In this document: piece by piece, positions 9,259 to 17,997 of the stretch
Layout: the number at the start of each line of letters is the position of its first letter
Position numbering within the stretch: the stretch's first letter is position 1
DNA from: an uncultured Poribacteria bacterium
Lineage (GTDB): Bacteria; Poribacteria; WGA-4E; WGA-3G
DNA: 64,000 nucleotides
Assembly: GCA_951813545.1 (NCBI GenBank)
Contig: OX638352.1
Span: forward strand, 2,356,001 to 2,420,000
Direction: 5' to 3'
Program-made: the position numbers and the translations under genes
Notes under the pieces: model-generated
Database searches by the model: none
What the model saw: only the letters and a program-made list of their open reading frames with translations
Told to the model about the DNA's origin: nothing

Positions 9259-9265
9259 AATTCGG

Positions 9266-9496
9266 CTAAACTTTCACGAGTAGATCCATGTTTTCCAGAT
9301 CGATTTCCTCAGTTGTCGATTTTTCAACCTTTTGTAAAATACGGAGTGCCTCAATAAAGACTTCGGCAACCTGATGAAAATCGCAGGCATCCATAGTGAT
9401 GTCTAAGGTGCGATATTTGAGGTGGATATGACCATCAAGGCATTGATAGATAGCGCATACCTCGGCTTGCGATAAAAATTCAGCTTTGTATCCCAT
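9266..9496 (-). CDS. small conserved-looking protein in the haem operon, 76 aa
   Basis: A 76-residue cytoplasmic-type protein with a clean start (AAGGAG before ATG 9496). It contains 'CAIYQCLDGHIHLKYRTLDITMDACDFHQVAEVFIEAL', a pattern of short strands and a helix reminiscent of small DUF6686-type proteins found near haem-uptake genes; this resemblance is from memory and uncertain. Two Cys and two His residues could bind metal. It sits between the two HmuY-like genes on the same strand, so co-expression with the haem-uptake genes is likely. Function unknown. Confidence 0.6.
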   Translation of the reverse strand: MGYKAEFLSQAEVCAIYQCLDGHIHLKYRTLDITMDACDFHQVAEVFIEALRILQKVEKSTTEEIDLENMDLLVKV

Positions 9497-9530
9497 TTCT
9501 AATCTCCTTGTAACACGCGGAGCGTGCTTA

Positions 9531-10220
9531 CTACTTTAATTTCATTGCTGCCCACATCGTTGTTAACTTTCCTGTCGCCTCAACGCTTGTGGTTACAGAT
9601 TTAACAAAGGCACGGGTGCCATCGTCTTGCAGTTCATATTCTATGCTGACGTATCCCGAACCTTCTTTGGTTTCGTTGTTCTCGTAATAACCGATAAAAC
9701 GGAATTTCACGTAGTAATATGGGCTTACCGGTTGTGTCTCGGTGTCAGCGGCAATCCGCAAAACGTAAACTTTCGGATTCGGCAAGACCCAATGATTTGG
9801 TGGTCCAGTGTAGGTGTACCAACCGTCACCTCTCGCAAATGTGGCAATCTGATCGGTGTCTGAAACGTAGTCACCTTCTGGAGCTTCGAGGACATCTTCA
9901 AAAGAGATGTCCTTCAAAACCACTGCTGCAGTTTTCCCTGGACCGCTGACACCCCCATTGGCGATGACCTCAGTCCGCTTAAAACCGAGGTCCCACGCCA
10001 TTGAGGATGCCGGATCAGCAATATCAACCGTTTCACCTTTAGTGAGGTTGATATACGCCCAATTCTCACGATCGGTCGCATCAATCGTGAGTGTGTTTTG
10101 ATGAAGTTCAGCAAACGCTGTAAAGACAGCGATGCTGACGGTGAAAACCAAAAGTGAAGTTATGTAAAGTTGTGGGGCAAGTTTCGGCTTGCAAGCAGTG
10201 CCGAAAATGAACCGTGTCAT
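9531..10220 (-). CDS. HmuY-like haem-binding protein
   Basis: 229 aa with an N-terminal export signal (SLLVFTVSIAVFTAFA, probably cleaved before Glu) and no lipobox Cys. The mature part has HmuY-family hallmarks: 'LTIDATDRENWAYINLTKGETVDI', 'SSMAWDLGFKRTEVIANGGVSGPGKTAAVVL', and a C-terminal beta region ending 'YYYVKFRFIGYYENNETKEGSGYVSIEYEL'. HmuY proteins bind haem outside the cell or on the outer membrane and pass it to a TonB-dependent receptor. The receptor gene lies immediately upstream (22 bp), so they are almost certainly co-transcribed. A second, truncated HmuY-like gene lies downstream. AAAGGA precedes ATG 10220. Confidence 0.85.
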   Translation of the reverse strand: MTRFIFGTACKPKLAPQLYITSLLVFTVSIAVFTAFAELHQNTLTIDATDRENWAYINLTKGETVDIADPASSMAWDLGFKRTEVIANGGVSGPGKTAAVVLKDISFEDVLEAPEGDYVSDTDQIATFARGDGWYTYTGPPNHWVLPNPKVYVLRIAADTETQPVSPYYYVKFRFIGYYENNETKEGSGYVSIEYELQDDGTRAFVKSVTTSVEATGKLTTMWAAMKLK

Positions 10221-10242
10221 GTCTTTCGTATCCTTTCCAGTG

Positions 10243-12231
10243 CTAATAGGTTAAAGAGAGACCGCCGTAAAATGAACGGCCCGTAAAGGTATAAAATGTA
10301 GGAATTTTAAAGTCAAAAATGTTATTACATCCGATTGAGGCTTTAAATATTTTGAAAAGTGTTTTTGAGGTGCGAATGTTCCAAACCCAGTAGCTTGGTG
10401 CGAGTTCTTTGGGCTCGAGTACTTTGTCCCCGTCGTCAAAGAAGCCCCACTGGCTGGCATATCGTCCACGTAAGTCAACTTGAACACCGCTATTCAGATG
10501 TAGATATGCGAGTTTGAAGGTGCCGCTGTGCGTGGAACGGTTTAGTAACGGTAGTCCGCTCTCCTTATCCGCACCGCGGAGGTAAACGTATCCAACAGTT
10601 GAAGTAAACCCACCTATTGACCCAATAACGGCTTCAATGTCAACCCCTTCTGTGTATGCTCTGCTAATGTTTTGATATTCAAACTTGCTTCCACCTGCTG
10701 CACTTTTCCCGATACGTTCTGCTTCAATCAGATTTTGCAAATCGTTGCGATACACGTGGATCCTACCAAGCAGACCGTTAAATACCTCATATTCCACCCC
10801 CAGATTCCAGTTGTGTGAGGACTCAGGTTGAAGACTCGGATTTCCCAAAACTTGGTAACCGGATGTCACATTCGTGAAGTCGAGGTATAGGTTTTTGAAG
10901 TCTGGTGCGCGGAATCCTTGTCCATACGAGGTGCGAACCCGCAAATTATCAGTCACTCGATACATGTTACTCAACTTTGGACTGAAATGGGTCCCAAATT
11001 CGGAGTGGATGTCCAAACGACCACCAATGACGAACGCGAATGCAGAAATGGGACGGAATTCGTTCTGGACAAATAGGGAATTCGTGAGAATCCCACGTTC
11101 TCCACCTGTGATCCGTTGGGATTGCAGATTTTCAAGGGTAACTTCGCTCCCCAAAGTTAGTTGATGTTTTCTCCAGAGTTTAGTGTCAAACTGAACTTCA
11201 CCCCTGACCATATCTTGAATATTGAGGTTTTGAGAACTTGTTTCTTTTGTTTCTCTGTTGATAACGGTTGATTCATCGTCATATCGGGTGGCGTAGAGTT
11301 TTCCAGTCAGTAAAGTAGAAGACACATTCCGTAGGTTCTCGAAGTTGAATTCATGTTCTACACCCAGACTCCCGCTGAAGTTTTCGATATCACCAAGTCT
11401 ATCAAATACGACGGGACCGTTTTCGCTGATGCCCTTTTGGTCCTGTGTAAAGTATTGCCCAGAGAACACCAGATTGGTTGCTGGCGTGAGTTGATATTCG
11501 GTCCGTGCGGAACCTGTCACATTGGCATAGCCGTTGATTGTAGTTGTAAGATCTGATGTATCCAGATCAATTGGACTTCGGCGATTGCTGCTCAGAGTCA
11601 AAAGCGCGTTCAACTTATTGCGCTGCAATTCAAGTGTGCCACGACTATCAAAAGTGCTGTTTTGCTCAAAATTTTGGGAAATCTGAACAGAAAAAGGTGA
11701 AGTCGCTTTGCGAGTGATGATATTAATAACGCCACCGAGTGCAGCATTTCCGAAGAGAGAAGCGGTCGCACCTTTCACGATTTCTATCCGTTCAACATTT
11801 TCAACAGCGAGCCGTGCCATGTCGAGTTTGCCTGCGGTACGTCCAACCTGCGGTTCGCCGTCCACGAGAATTAACACATATTCGGAGTCAAGTCCTTGGA
11901 GTTGAACACCATCGCCGTGTCCATCACGATGGATAATAATGCCTGCTGTATGCTCCAGCACCTCTCCAACGTTCTCTGCGCCCGTCGCTTCGATCTCCGC
12001 ACGTGTAATAAGATTTGTAATAACAGGTGTGTCTTTTAGGTGTTGGGGAGTCCTTGTTGCCGTTACTACGACTGGCTCTAATTCCACAGCGTCGTCGTTC
12101 TTCAAAGTATTGTCGATGCTTTCTGCTGAACTCAATATTGCGAATACAAGCAGCCCTAAAACGAGGTTTAGAAATATACGTAAAAGCCATTTGACTGTAG
12201 TTTCTGAGCGGCGTGTCTTGTTTGAAAACAT
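10243..12231 (-). CDS. TonB-dependent outer-membrane receptor, haem-type (HmuR-like)
   Basis: 662 aa. After a signal peptide the TonB box region 'AVELEPVVVTATRTPQ' (about residues 47-62) leads into the plug: 'TGAENVGEVLEHTAGIIIHRDGHGDGVQLQGLDSEYVLILVDGEPQVGRTAGKLDMARLAVENVERIEIVKGATASLFGNAALGGVINIITRK'. The rest is alternating amphipathic strands. 'VRTSYGQGFRAPDFKNLYLDFT' and 'NPSLQPESSHNWNLGVEYE' are the typical late barrel motifs, and the C-terminus ends in 'SFYGGLSLTY' with the terminal aromatic. The linked HmuY, IsdG-like enzyme and ABC importer suggest haem as ligand, although the FRAP/NPNL-type segment is only partly conserved. Genes on either side are 20-23 bp away. Confidence 0.9.
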   Translation of the reverse strand: MFSNKTRRSETTVKWLLRIFLNLVLGLLVFAILSSAESIDNTLKNDDAVELEPVVVTATRTPQHLKDTPVITNLITRAEIEATGAENVGEVLEHTAGIIIHRDGHGDGVQLQGLDSEYVLILVDGEPQVGRTAGKLDMARLAVENVERIEIVKGATASLFGNAALGGVINIITRKATSPFSVQISQNFEQNSTFDSRGTLELQRNKLNALLTLSSNRRSPIDLDTSDLTTTINGYANVTGSARTEYQLTPATNLVFSGQYFTQDQKGISENGPVVFDRLGDIENFSGSLGVEHEFNFENLRNVSSTLLTGKLYATRYDDESTVINRETKETSSQNLNIQDMVRGEVQFDTKLWRKHQLTLGSEVTLENLQSQRITGGERGILTNSLFVQNEFRPISAFAFVIGGRLDIHSEFGTHFSPKLSNMYRVTDNLRVRTSYGQGFRAPDFKNLYLDFTNVTSGYQVLGNPSLQPESSHNWNLGVEYEVFNGLLGRIHVYRNDLQNLIEAERIGKSAAGGSKFEYQNISRAYTEGVDIEAVIGSIGGFTSTVGYVYLRGADKESGLPLLNRSTHSGTFKLAYLHLNSGVQVDLRGRYASQWGFFDDGDKVLEPKELAPSYWVWNIRTSKTLFKIFKASIGCNNIFDFKIPTFYTFTGRSFYGGLSLTY

Positions 12232-12249
12232 AATTCCCTCTTGAATTCG

Positions 12250-12963
12250 TTAGAAGGTTTGCCAAACAAAGATGATAGCGAGGGTTAGGGACCCGAAGAT
12301 AAGCCCTGCTGCAAGCAATCGTGGTCCATGCAAACGCGTCCAAAGCAGTATGCCGCTGAGGGCAAGGATAATTAAACTGCCGGCAATCGTATCGGCGAGA
12401 AGAATCCAGGCAACACCCATTCCGCTCGACATGTGTAACCGGTTGAGAAAGGCAAATATATTCCTATCAGACTGCCTCACAGTGGTATAAGCATTGCCGA
12501 CCCAATATTCTGCGCTGTAACTCCGTTTCGGATTGCTAAAACTGACACTCCATCTTTCAGGTTGTGTGACGGATTTACCGCCCCAACTAATTTCTCGGGG
12601 TTTCTGTGAGCGCGCACGACTCCATTTTTTGTCAAGATTGAGTTCTACTTGCAGCCATGCTGCGAACGCCTCAACATTTTCAAATTTATAATCTGGTAAT
12701 GAAAGTTCCCGCCTTGTCTGTTCGGTTTTGGCGGCGTTAATTTTTAGGGTTCCTCGGTGGTTGAGTAGGATACCGGTAACACCGAACAGAATACCCAAAG
12801 TCGCCCCCCATAGTCCAAGCCACGCATGTGTTCGCCGGAGCCATTTGAGAAATGCACCTCTGCTCCACGCCAAAGGCAGAAAAGAGTATGGTGAACGTCG
12901 ACGCTTTTTCTCCCGTTTTTCCGCTGTGTTTTCAACTGACGCTGTATTTGTAGGACTCGACAT
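12250..12963 (-). CDS. PepSY-associated transmembrane protein
   Basis: I place the start at ATG 12963 because CGGAGG lies five bases upstream; the longer frame to 13053 has no such site. The 237-residue product has a basic N-terminus, 'FLKWLRRTHAWLGLWGATLGILFGVTGILLNHRG' (first helix, with the His of PepSY-TM proteins), a periplasmic domain of about 110 residues, then 'NIFAFLNRLHMSSGMGVAWILLADTIAGSLIILALSGILLW' and a last helix. PepSY-TM proteins often accompany TonB receptors and are proposed to act in ferric or haem iron release at the inner membrane. It lies directly upstream of the receptor gene in the same operon. Confidence 0.85.
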   Translation of the reverse strand: MSSPTNTASVENTAEKREKKRRRSPYSFLPLAWSRGAFLKWLRRTHAWLGLWGATLGILFGVTGILLNHRGTLKINAAKTEQTRRELSLPDYKFENVEAFAAWLQVELNLDKKWSRARSQKPREISWGGKSVTQPERWSVSFSNPKRSYSAEYWVGNAYTTVRQSDRNIFAFLNRLHMSSGMGVAWILLADTIAGSLIILALSGILLWTRLHGPRLLAAGLIFGSLTLAIIFVWQTF

Positions 12964-13202
12964 GTTAGCCTCCGAATTCTCTTGACAATCGTACTGCTGA
13001 TAGCATATTCTAATTAAGGCAGAAAAGGCATCGGGCACACAACGCACCAACAAACACGTGCAAAATGCCCGCGGTACGCAAAACGCTGTCGATTCGTCAT
13101 CAGCGTATGTATAATTCTCTTAGAAACATGGACAGTAGCTAACAATTGGCAGTTGGGAGCATGTCCTGTTTCTTGCGTCGCTTTTTCTGCTACTATTTTT
13201 CT

Positions 13203-13559
13203 TTAGTGAACATTAAAGGGACCACCTGGTGGTTCCTCCTTCAGATCTGGCCGAGCGGAATCAAGGAACACCTCGTAAAGTTCAAGTTTATTTGATTGCG
13301 TGAATGCCTCGTCGGGCAACGTGCCAGATTGGGCATGTCCCTTACGGAATTCTACAGATTCCACCCAGTTTTCAAAATCTTTTCGTGATTCCCAGAGTGT
13401 GAAAACGATGTACGGATCGTCCTCATTGACAGGACGCAGGACTTGGTTGGAGATAAACCCCGGCATGCCGTCAACAAGGCGAGCTCTATTTCGGAACCGC
13501 TCCTCAAATGCCTCCTGGTATTCAGGCGCGACATAGATTCGGTTCGCAACAGTTATCAT
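13203..13559 (-). CDS. IsdG-like haem-degrading monooxygenase (ABM fold)
   Basis: 118 aa, a ferredoxin-like antibiotic-biosynthesis-monooxygenase fold. The IsdG catalytic set appears conserved: Asn6 in 'VANRIYV', Trp65 in 'FENWVES' and His75 in 'FRKGHA', with the same Trp-to-His spacing of ten as in IsdG (N7/W67/H77). Around them are 'MPGFISNQVLRP' and 'YIVFTLWESRKDF', typical of HmoA/IsdG-type enzymes that open the haem ring and release iron in the cytoplasm. A Fur-box-like site lies 26 bp upstream of the start, so iron repression is likely. It probably heads the transcript that runs into the PepSY and receptor genes. Confidence 0.85.
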   Translation of the reverse strand: MITVANRIYVAPEYQEAFEERFRNRARLVDGMPGFISNQVLRPVNEDDPYIVFTLWESRKDFENWVESVEFRKGHAQSGTLPDEAFTQSNKLELYEVFLDSARPDLKEEPPGGPFNVH

Positions 13560-13584
13560 GTATTTTCTCCTTATTGAACTTATT

Positions 13585-13603
13585 GAAAATGAAACTCATT
13601 ATC
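13585..13603 (-). promoter_or_regulatory. Fur-box-like operator upstream of the haem monooxygenase
   Basis: The 19-mer GAAAATGAAACTCATTATC matches the classic Fur consensus GATAATGATAATCATTATC at 16 of 19 positions. It lies 26 bp upstream of the monooxygenase start and overlaps where its promoter should be. Confidence 0.75.
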
Positions 13604-13699
13604 AAATTTATGGTGAGGCAGGGTATCCTATTCCCCGCCAACCGTATGAAATATCGTGTAGGGACGATGTGGGGTCCACCCTACGGTTGTTCTTTACGC

Positions 13700-15109
13700 T
13701 TATAGTGACTCTAAGAACGCGATCAATGCGTCACGTTCTGCTTTTGACATCTGTTCAACGGCTTGCCGGGATGTTTCCGCTTCTCCACCGTGCCAGAGAA
13801 TCGCTTCCATCAAATCCCGCGCCCTGCCATCATGGAGAAAGTTCGTATGCCCGTTAACTCTTCTTACTAAGCCGATGCCCCACAAGGGTGGGGTTCGCCA
13901 TTCGCGACCACTCGCGTGGAAATCAGGACGATTGTCTGCTAAGTCGGGTCCCATGTCGTGTAACAACAGGTCCGTGTACGGGTGAATCGTCTGATTGCTA
14001 ACTGACGGGACACCGGTTAAAACGCTTGTTCTTAACGTCGGGACATGACAACCGGCGCACTGCGCTTCGGCAAAAAGTTGTTCGCCCTGCTTAACTTGTG
14101 GGTCATCCACATTGCGTCGCGCTGGCACTGCCAATGTCTGAACGTAAAACGTGACGACATCTAAAATCTCGTCGCTGACCTCCGGCATCGCACTGTGTTT
14201 AGTGAGTTGCGATTGTCCCGCCGAGTTTTCAACCGAGAACAGTGAGGTCGTTATGCCCATATCGTCGTTATATGCCGCTGCAACCTGCTGACGAAGTGTC
14301 GGTTGGTTGGCTTTCCATCCGAAACGTCCCAAGGTGTAACGCTGTTCAATGGCGTTCCACACATAATTCGGCTTACCTGATATACCGTCCCTATCAGCAT
14401 CGTTTTCGTCTGCGTAAGCAAGAATGGCATCTTCAGGAATCGCTTCCAACAAACCGAGTCCGAAGACGGCTGGTGCGACGCGTGGCGATACTTCGACATT
14501 CTCTGGCAGCGGTTGATAGGTTTCCGTAAGCGTGTAGTTCGGATAGCGCAGATGCACACGCGTGCCGTCCGCTGTCGTTAATGTCTGTTCGGTATACTCA
14601 ATCTTGACTTTGCCTTCTGGATTTGTGTCTACAATCGCGCGGTTGTTAAGTTGTCTGCCGAATCCAGGCACCGGGATCGGTGGTTTCCCGTCCATCGCAT
14701 CCTCTGTCTTCGGAAGGCTGAGTCTGAAGAGCAGTGACACAAGCCCTTCGTCAGTATCCGGTGGTCGCCCACGACCATCACGAGAATGGCAGTTGATACA
14801 TGAAACATTGTTATAGATGGGACCCAGTCCGGGATTTACCACCGCAGGGGCAGTCACAAAAACGGCTTCAAATTCAACATCGCCTTCCAGATGCTTCTCA
14901 AGTGCCGCTGCAGAAAGATTGGGAGCGGGAATTGAGAACGCGTGGCTTGACGCATCGAAGATTGTCGTCTCGCCGCCGGAGAGTTCGCTTGTCGAAAATA
15001 TCGGTGCTGATTCGACTGCCACCGGCGATTCGGAATCGCACGCACTCAGTAGAATTGACACCAAGACGGTTAAGGACAGTAAACTGTGAAAATGTTTCAT
15101 CTCTTTCAT
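13700..15109 (-). CDS. di-haem c-type oxidoreductase (DHOR / COG3488 family), lipoprotein
   Basis: 469 aa. The signal peptide ends in a lipobox (VSILLSAC). There are two haem-c attachment motifs: 'CINCHSRDGRG' near residue 103 and 'CAGCHVPTLRT' near 353. Family landmarks are 'NPGLGPIYNNVSCINCHSRDGRGRPP', 'ISGKPNYVWNAIEQRYTLGRFGWKANQPTLRQQVAAAYNDDMGIT' and the end 'LHDGRARDLMEAILWHGGEAE'. Homologues are MauG/CcpA-related 'thiol oxidoreductases' commonly found beside imelysin genes in iron-regulated loci. The imelysin gene is 126 bp upstream on the same strand. Likely envelope-anchored redox partner in iron handling; the exact substrate is not known. Confidence 0.88.
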   Translation of the reverse strand: MKEMKHFHSLLSLTVLVSILLSACDSESPVAVESAPIFSTSELSGGETTIFDASSHAFSIPAPNLSAAALEKHLEGDVEFEAVFVTAPAVVNPGLGPIYNNVSCINCHSRDGRGRPPDTDEGLVSLLFRLSLPKTEDAMDGKPPIPVPGFGRQLNNRAIVDTNPEGKVKIEYTEQTLTTADGTRVHLRYPNYTLTETYQPLPENVEVSPRVAPAVFGLGLLEAIPEDAILAYADENDADRDGISGKPNYVWNAIEQRYTLGRFGWKANQPTLRQQVAAAYNDDMGITTSLFSVENSAGQSQLTKHSAMPEVSDEILDVVTFYVQTLAVPARRNVDDPQVKQGEQLFAEAQCAGCHVPTLRTSVLTGVPSVSNQTIHPYTDLLLHDMGPDLADNRPDFHASGREWRTPPLWGIGLVRRVNGHTNFLHDGRARDLMEAILWHGGEAETSRQAVEQMSKAERDALIAFLESL

Positions 15110-15235
15110 ATTGACATCACAATAAAGCTAAAGTGTAGCGTAAGGGAACAGCACAAACGGCTGTTCCCCGCAAAAACGAAATAGCCCTTTCGCGTTTACA
15201 TATTTCAGAATGAAATCACTTCTACGAGATATACA

Positions 15236-16360
15236 TTAATTAAATTCACTCGACTGAACGAGGGGGAGTATATCTTGTTCGAGTGTCTGTTGAACCTTAC
15301 TAACGGCATCAATCGCTGCTTGAACAGCACCACGGTTCACCGTAATCGAATCACGGAACGGATCTGGAATTGCGCCGATCGCGTCGATTGCTGCCTGCAC
15401 CTCTTGCTGGAAACGAGCGTCTAAATCTGCGTCTTTGCTGTTCACGAATTCGTTTAGCCCCTGTCCATCACTCGTAAATTTTCCCATATAGACGTTCTGA
15501 ATTCCGCGGATATTATCTTGGAAATCCGAGATGGAGTTGAAACTAAACTGCGATTCAACAAGGGTTGTATCGGATTCGTTGTAAGGATCAGAGATTTTGC
15601 CGTTCGCGACCTCATCGGCGATGACAATCATACCGTTGACCATCTCTTGCACGGCGGCACTCTGCGACGGATAGATAGCACTACTTACGCCAGCTTGCGC
15701 GACCGCATTACTGAAATTTTCACCTTCCGGTGCCCACGCCAAGCGCAGTTGCGAGGTACTCTCCTTGAGGTTCTCCGTCGTTGAAACGAGGTACGCCAGT
15801 TCTCTCGCCGTTATATCTGATGCCTTGCGTTGGTTGCCATCGCGGAACAGCAGAAATTCGATGGTGTGGAATCCTTTCTGCGTGTCTTCCAACCCACTGA
15901 CAAAATCCACCGTTAATGTGTCGTTACTGTCCAAAACAGATTGTAGATTAACGTGATCGACGGGCCAACTATCTAACGCCGGATCAAGCCCCTGTGTGTC
16001 AACAGGACCGAATAGGAACGCTTCGCTCTGTTCCCAAGGTGTTCGGGTGGCTTTCCACGCCTGTTGCGCTTTTTCGAGATTCGCTTGTGAGGTATCCGCC
16101 GCCAACGCCTTGACTGCCGACAACAATTCGCCTGCTTTGTTATCCAAGTCAGTGTATGTGGCTAATACCACAGTATTGGCAAAATCGTTGAGCATTGTAC
16201 TCGCATCAAAGGCTTCGCCTTGTGCAAGTTCGTCATCCTGTTCGTCTTCATCACTTCCACATCCTACGACAAAAGCGGATGCGAGTAATAAACAGCAGAA
16301 CAGGGTCCAATAAAAGCAAGCCTTTAGGAACTTGCGGGACTTTAATGTATAGAGTTTCAT
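15236..16360 (-). CDS. imelysin-family lipoprotein (iron-regulated, IrpA-like)
   Basis: I choose ATG 16360 because GGAGG sits about six bases before it; a frame start at 16372 overlaps that ribosome site. 374 aa with a signal peptide and lipobox (FVVGC). The imelysin signature GxHxxE is present in 'GFHTIEFLLF', and 'ARTPWEQSE'-like text appears as 'TRTPWEQSEAFLFGPVDTQGLDPALDSWPVD'. The protein is two helical bundles. Imelysins are outer-membrane or periplasmic iron-regulated proteins; the family peptidase annotation is historical and doubtful. Flanked by the di-haem oxidoreductase and a porin, the common imelysin neighbourhood. Confidence 0.9.
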   Translation of the reverse strand: MKLYTLKSRKFLKACFYWTLFCCLLLASAFVVGCGSDEDEQDDELAQGEAFDASTMLNDFANTVVLATYTDLDNKAGELLSAVKALAADTSQANLEKAQQAWKATRTPWEQSEAFLFGPVDTQGLDPALDSWPVDHVNLQSVLDSNDTLTVDFVSGLEDTQKGFHTIEFLLFRDGNQRKASDITARELAYLVSTTENLKESTSQLRLAWAPEGENFSNAVAQAGVSSAIYPSQSAAVQEMVNGMIVIADEVANGKISDPYNESDTTLVESQFSFNSISDFQDNIRGIQNVYMGKFTSDGQGLNEFVNSKDADLDARFQQEVQAAIDAIGAIPDPFRDSITVNRGAVQAAIDAVSKVQQTLEQDILPLVQSSEFN

Positions 16361-16376
16361 AGAAACCTCCATGGAA

Positions 16377-16460
16377 TAGTTGTCAGTTTTCAGTTATCAG
16401 TACTCAGTTAAGAGGTGAGTATTAAGGAGAAACCCACTGTTCACTAACTACCGAAAATTC
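16377..16460. repeat. intergenic copy of the 'GTTGTCAGTTATCAG' repeat family
   Basis: This gap contains GTTGTCAGTTTTCAGTTATC and, at the far side, ACTACCGAAAATTC, the two arms of a repeat seen more fully at 36474, 39045, 47072 and 48500. The copy is short and its centre is lost. It separates the porin and imelysin genes. Confidence 0.5.
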
Positions 16461-16481
16461 ATGACTATCCTTTTGTTGTTG

Positions 16482-17729
16482 TTAATATTGAAAACCGAAG
16501 CCGAGCGCAAAGGTATTTTCCCTGTTTTTATCCTTTGTTGCCAAGCGACGCAGTGAGTAGTGGCTTTTGAAAACCAATTGTGGATGGGCATGGTAGTTGA
16601 TTCCGAAGGTCCATGCCGTTCTTTCCCACCGCGGATTGTCAAAGATGATACCTTCAACACTCGCCATCGTATCGTAAAAATCGTAACGTGCGAAGACATC
16701 TAAAACCTTATCTGAAGGCGTATCCTTCAAATCACGATGTTCCGCGCCTTTATTTTGTTGTCTGAAAAATGATAGAATATCGTAGCCTGCCTCGATGTAC
16801 CAACCTAAGGCTGAGCTACCTATCGGTGTCCGTTTCACATTGAGATTATTGGAGAGGGTTCGGTTGACTTTGGAAAGCAGATCCGCATTTTCAAGCGTTC
16901 CCCAGAGGAACAAACCTCGGACCTTCACCGCATTCACCTCATAAAATCCGTGAACGCTCACAATCCCAACGTGTGCATCGAAATCCACGTCAGGTTTCGG
17001 TCGGTTCGCCGCGGTGTCTCCATAGTAGCCAGAAATACCGACGGTCGCCTTTTCGTTGAACGCGCAATCAAGCCGTCCGACGAACGCGGGTGCTTCGGCG
17101 TTCACGGTTTCAAATCGCAATTGATGTCCACGAACGATCCAGTGCCGGGAACTAAAGCCGGTTGAATCTAATCCGTTGACAATTTGTGCTTGATAGTTCA
17201 GCGAACCGAGTGAACCGAAAATTTCAACACCGGTTTCATGCCAGATAGTTGGTATGAGGTGTGCCTCCGCTTCAGGGCGTGTCGTCGTAAAGTAGTGTTG
17301 TGGTCGATGCCGTTTCGCAACGAGTCCTACAGGAACGATGATGTGTCCAACGCGGAGGTTAAGTGATGGCTGGAAAGAGAAGACAACGGCGAGTTTTTCG
17401 ACGATCACTTCGCCACCTTTCTCAATCTCTGTCTCAAATTCCCCGAACTCTTCAAATTTGTCGAATTCCATTGTGCTACCGGTGCCGCCGTGCTCAAATT
17501 CGAGTTCTGATTCAAGGCGGATGGTATCGTTGATACGATATTTTGGCGCGATGACAAGACGTTCCACGTCAATAGCAGCACGCCTACCCGGGTCGAGTTC
17601 CCAATCGAAGTGGGAGTAGTGGATCACTCCGTATCCAGAGACCGAGAACGGGTTTGATTCAGCAATAGCACTGACATTTAATAAAATACACATTCCCCAA
17701 ATCGCGAGGAAAATTAGTTGTTTCTTCAT
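16482..17729 (-). CDS. outer-membrane porin (OprO/P-like 16-strand type)
   Basis: 415 aa with a clear signal peptide (LIFLAIWGMCILLNVSAIAE). The mature part begins 'NPFSVSGYGVIHYSHFD' and consists of alternating strands separated by charged turns; 'LRVGHIIVPVGLVAKRHRPQHYFTTTRPEAEAHLIPTIWHETGVEIFGS' matches phosphate-selective/OprO-type porins, and the chain ends 'NTFALGFGFQY' with terminal aromatics. Two Fur-box-like sites lie 23-125 bp upstream, so this is likely the first gene of an iron-repressed unit with imelysin and the di-haem enzyme. The transported solute is unknown. Confidence 0.8.
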   Translation of the reverse strand: MKKQLIFLAIWGMCILLNVSAIAESNPFSVSGYGVIHYSHFDWELDPGRRAAIDVERLVIAPKYRINDTIRLESELEFEHGGTGSTMEFDKFEEFGEFETEIEKGGEVIVEKLAVVFSFQPSLNLRVGHIIVPVGLVAKRHRPQHYFTTTRPEAEAHLIPTIWHETGVEIFGSLGSLNYQAQIVNGLDSTGFSSRHWIVRGHQLRFETVNAEAPAFVGRLDCAFNEKATVGISGYYGDTAANRPKPDVDFDAHVGIVSVHGFYEVNAVKVRGLFLWGTLENADLLSKVNRTLSNNLNVKRTPIGSSALGWYIEAGYDILSFFRQQNKGAEHRDLKDTPSDKVLDVFARYDFYDTMASVEGIIFDNPRWERTAWTFGINYHAHPQLVFKSHYSLRRLATKDKNRENTFALGFGFQY

Positions 17730-17751
17730 TAATATATGTTTTGCTAATTAT

Positions 17752-17770
17752 GATATTGAGACTCATTATC
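17752..17770 (-). promoter_or_regulatory. Fur-box-like operator upstream of the porin
   Basis: GATATTGAGACTCATTATC matches the Fur consensus at 16 of 19 positions. It sits inside a longer palindrome with exact 10-bp arms (17746-17755 and 17767-17776), 23 bp before the porin start. Confidence 0.8.
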
Positions 17771-17835
17771 ATAATTAGTGGTGTTTAGCCTGCTTTTTTG
17801 AATTTATGTTAGAGATCGCATCTCTGAAAAAAATT

Positions 17836-17854
17836 GATAACGAATCTCATTATC
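17836..17854. promoter_or_regulatory. second Fur-box-like site
   Basis: GATAACGAATCTCATTATC matches the Fur consensus at 15 of 19 positions and lies 84 bp upstream of the first site. Tandem boxes suggest cooperative repression of the porin-imelysin unit. No gene starts to its right on the plus strand. Confidence 0.6.
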
Positions 17855-17858
17855 TTTT

Positions 17859-17964
17859 AATTATACCCACAATTGTCGCGAATGTCAAAAAAATCGCGAT
17901 AAATTTGCGGATAATTACACGAATTGGGTTAATTATACCCATAATTTTCGTGAAAGTCAAAAAT
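17859..17964. repeat. two direct copies of a 34-bp motif (ATTATACCCA...TCGTGAA)
   Basis: Copies start at 17859 and 17931, 72 bp apart, each reading AATTATACCCA, an AT-rich stretch, TCG, a GAA, then GTCAAAAA. A third, weaker copy is at 19295-19325. The AT-rich gap otherwise holds only the Fur-like sites. Confidence 0.5.
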
Positions 17965-17997
17965 AATAAGGTATTGGAGGTTCAATTGCTGCTTTTT

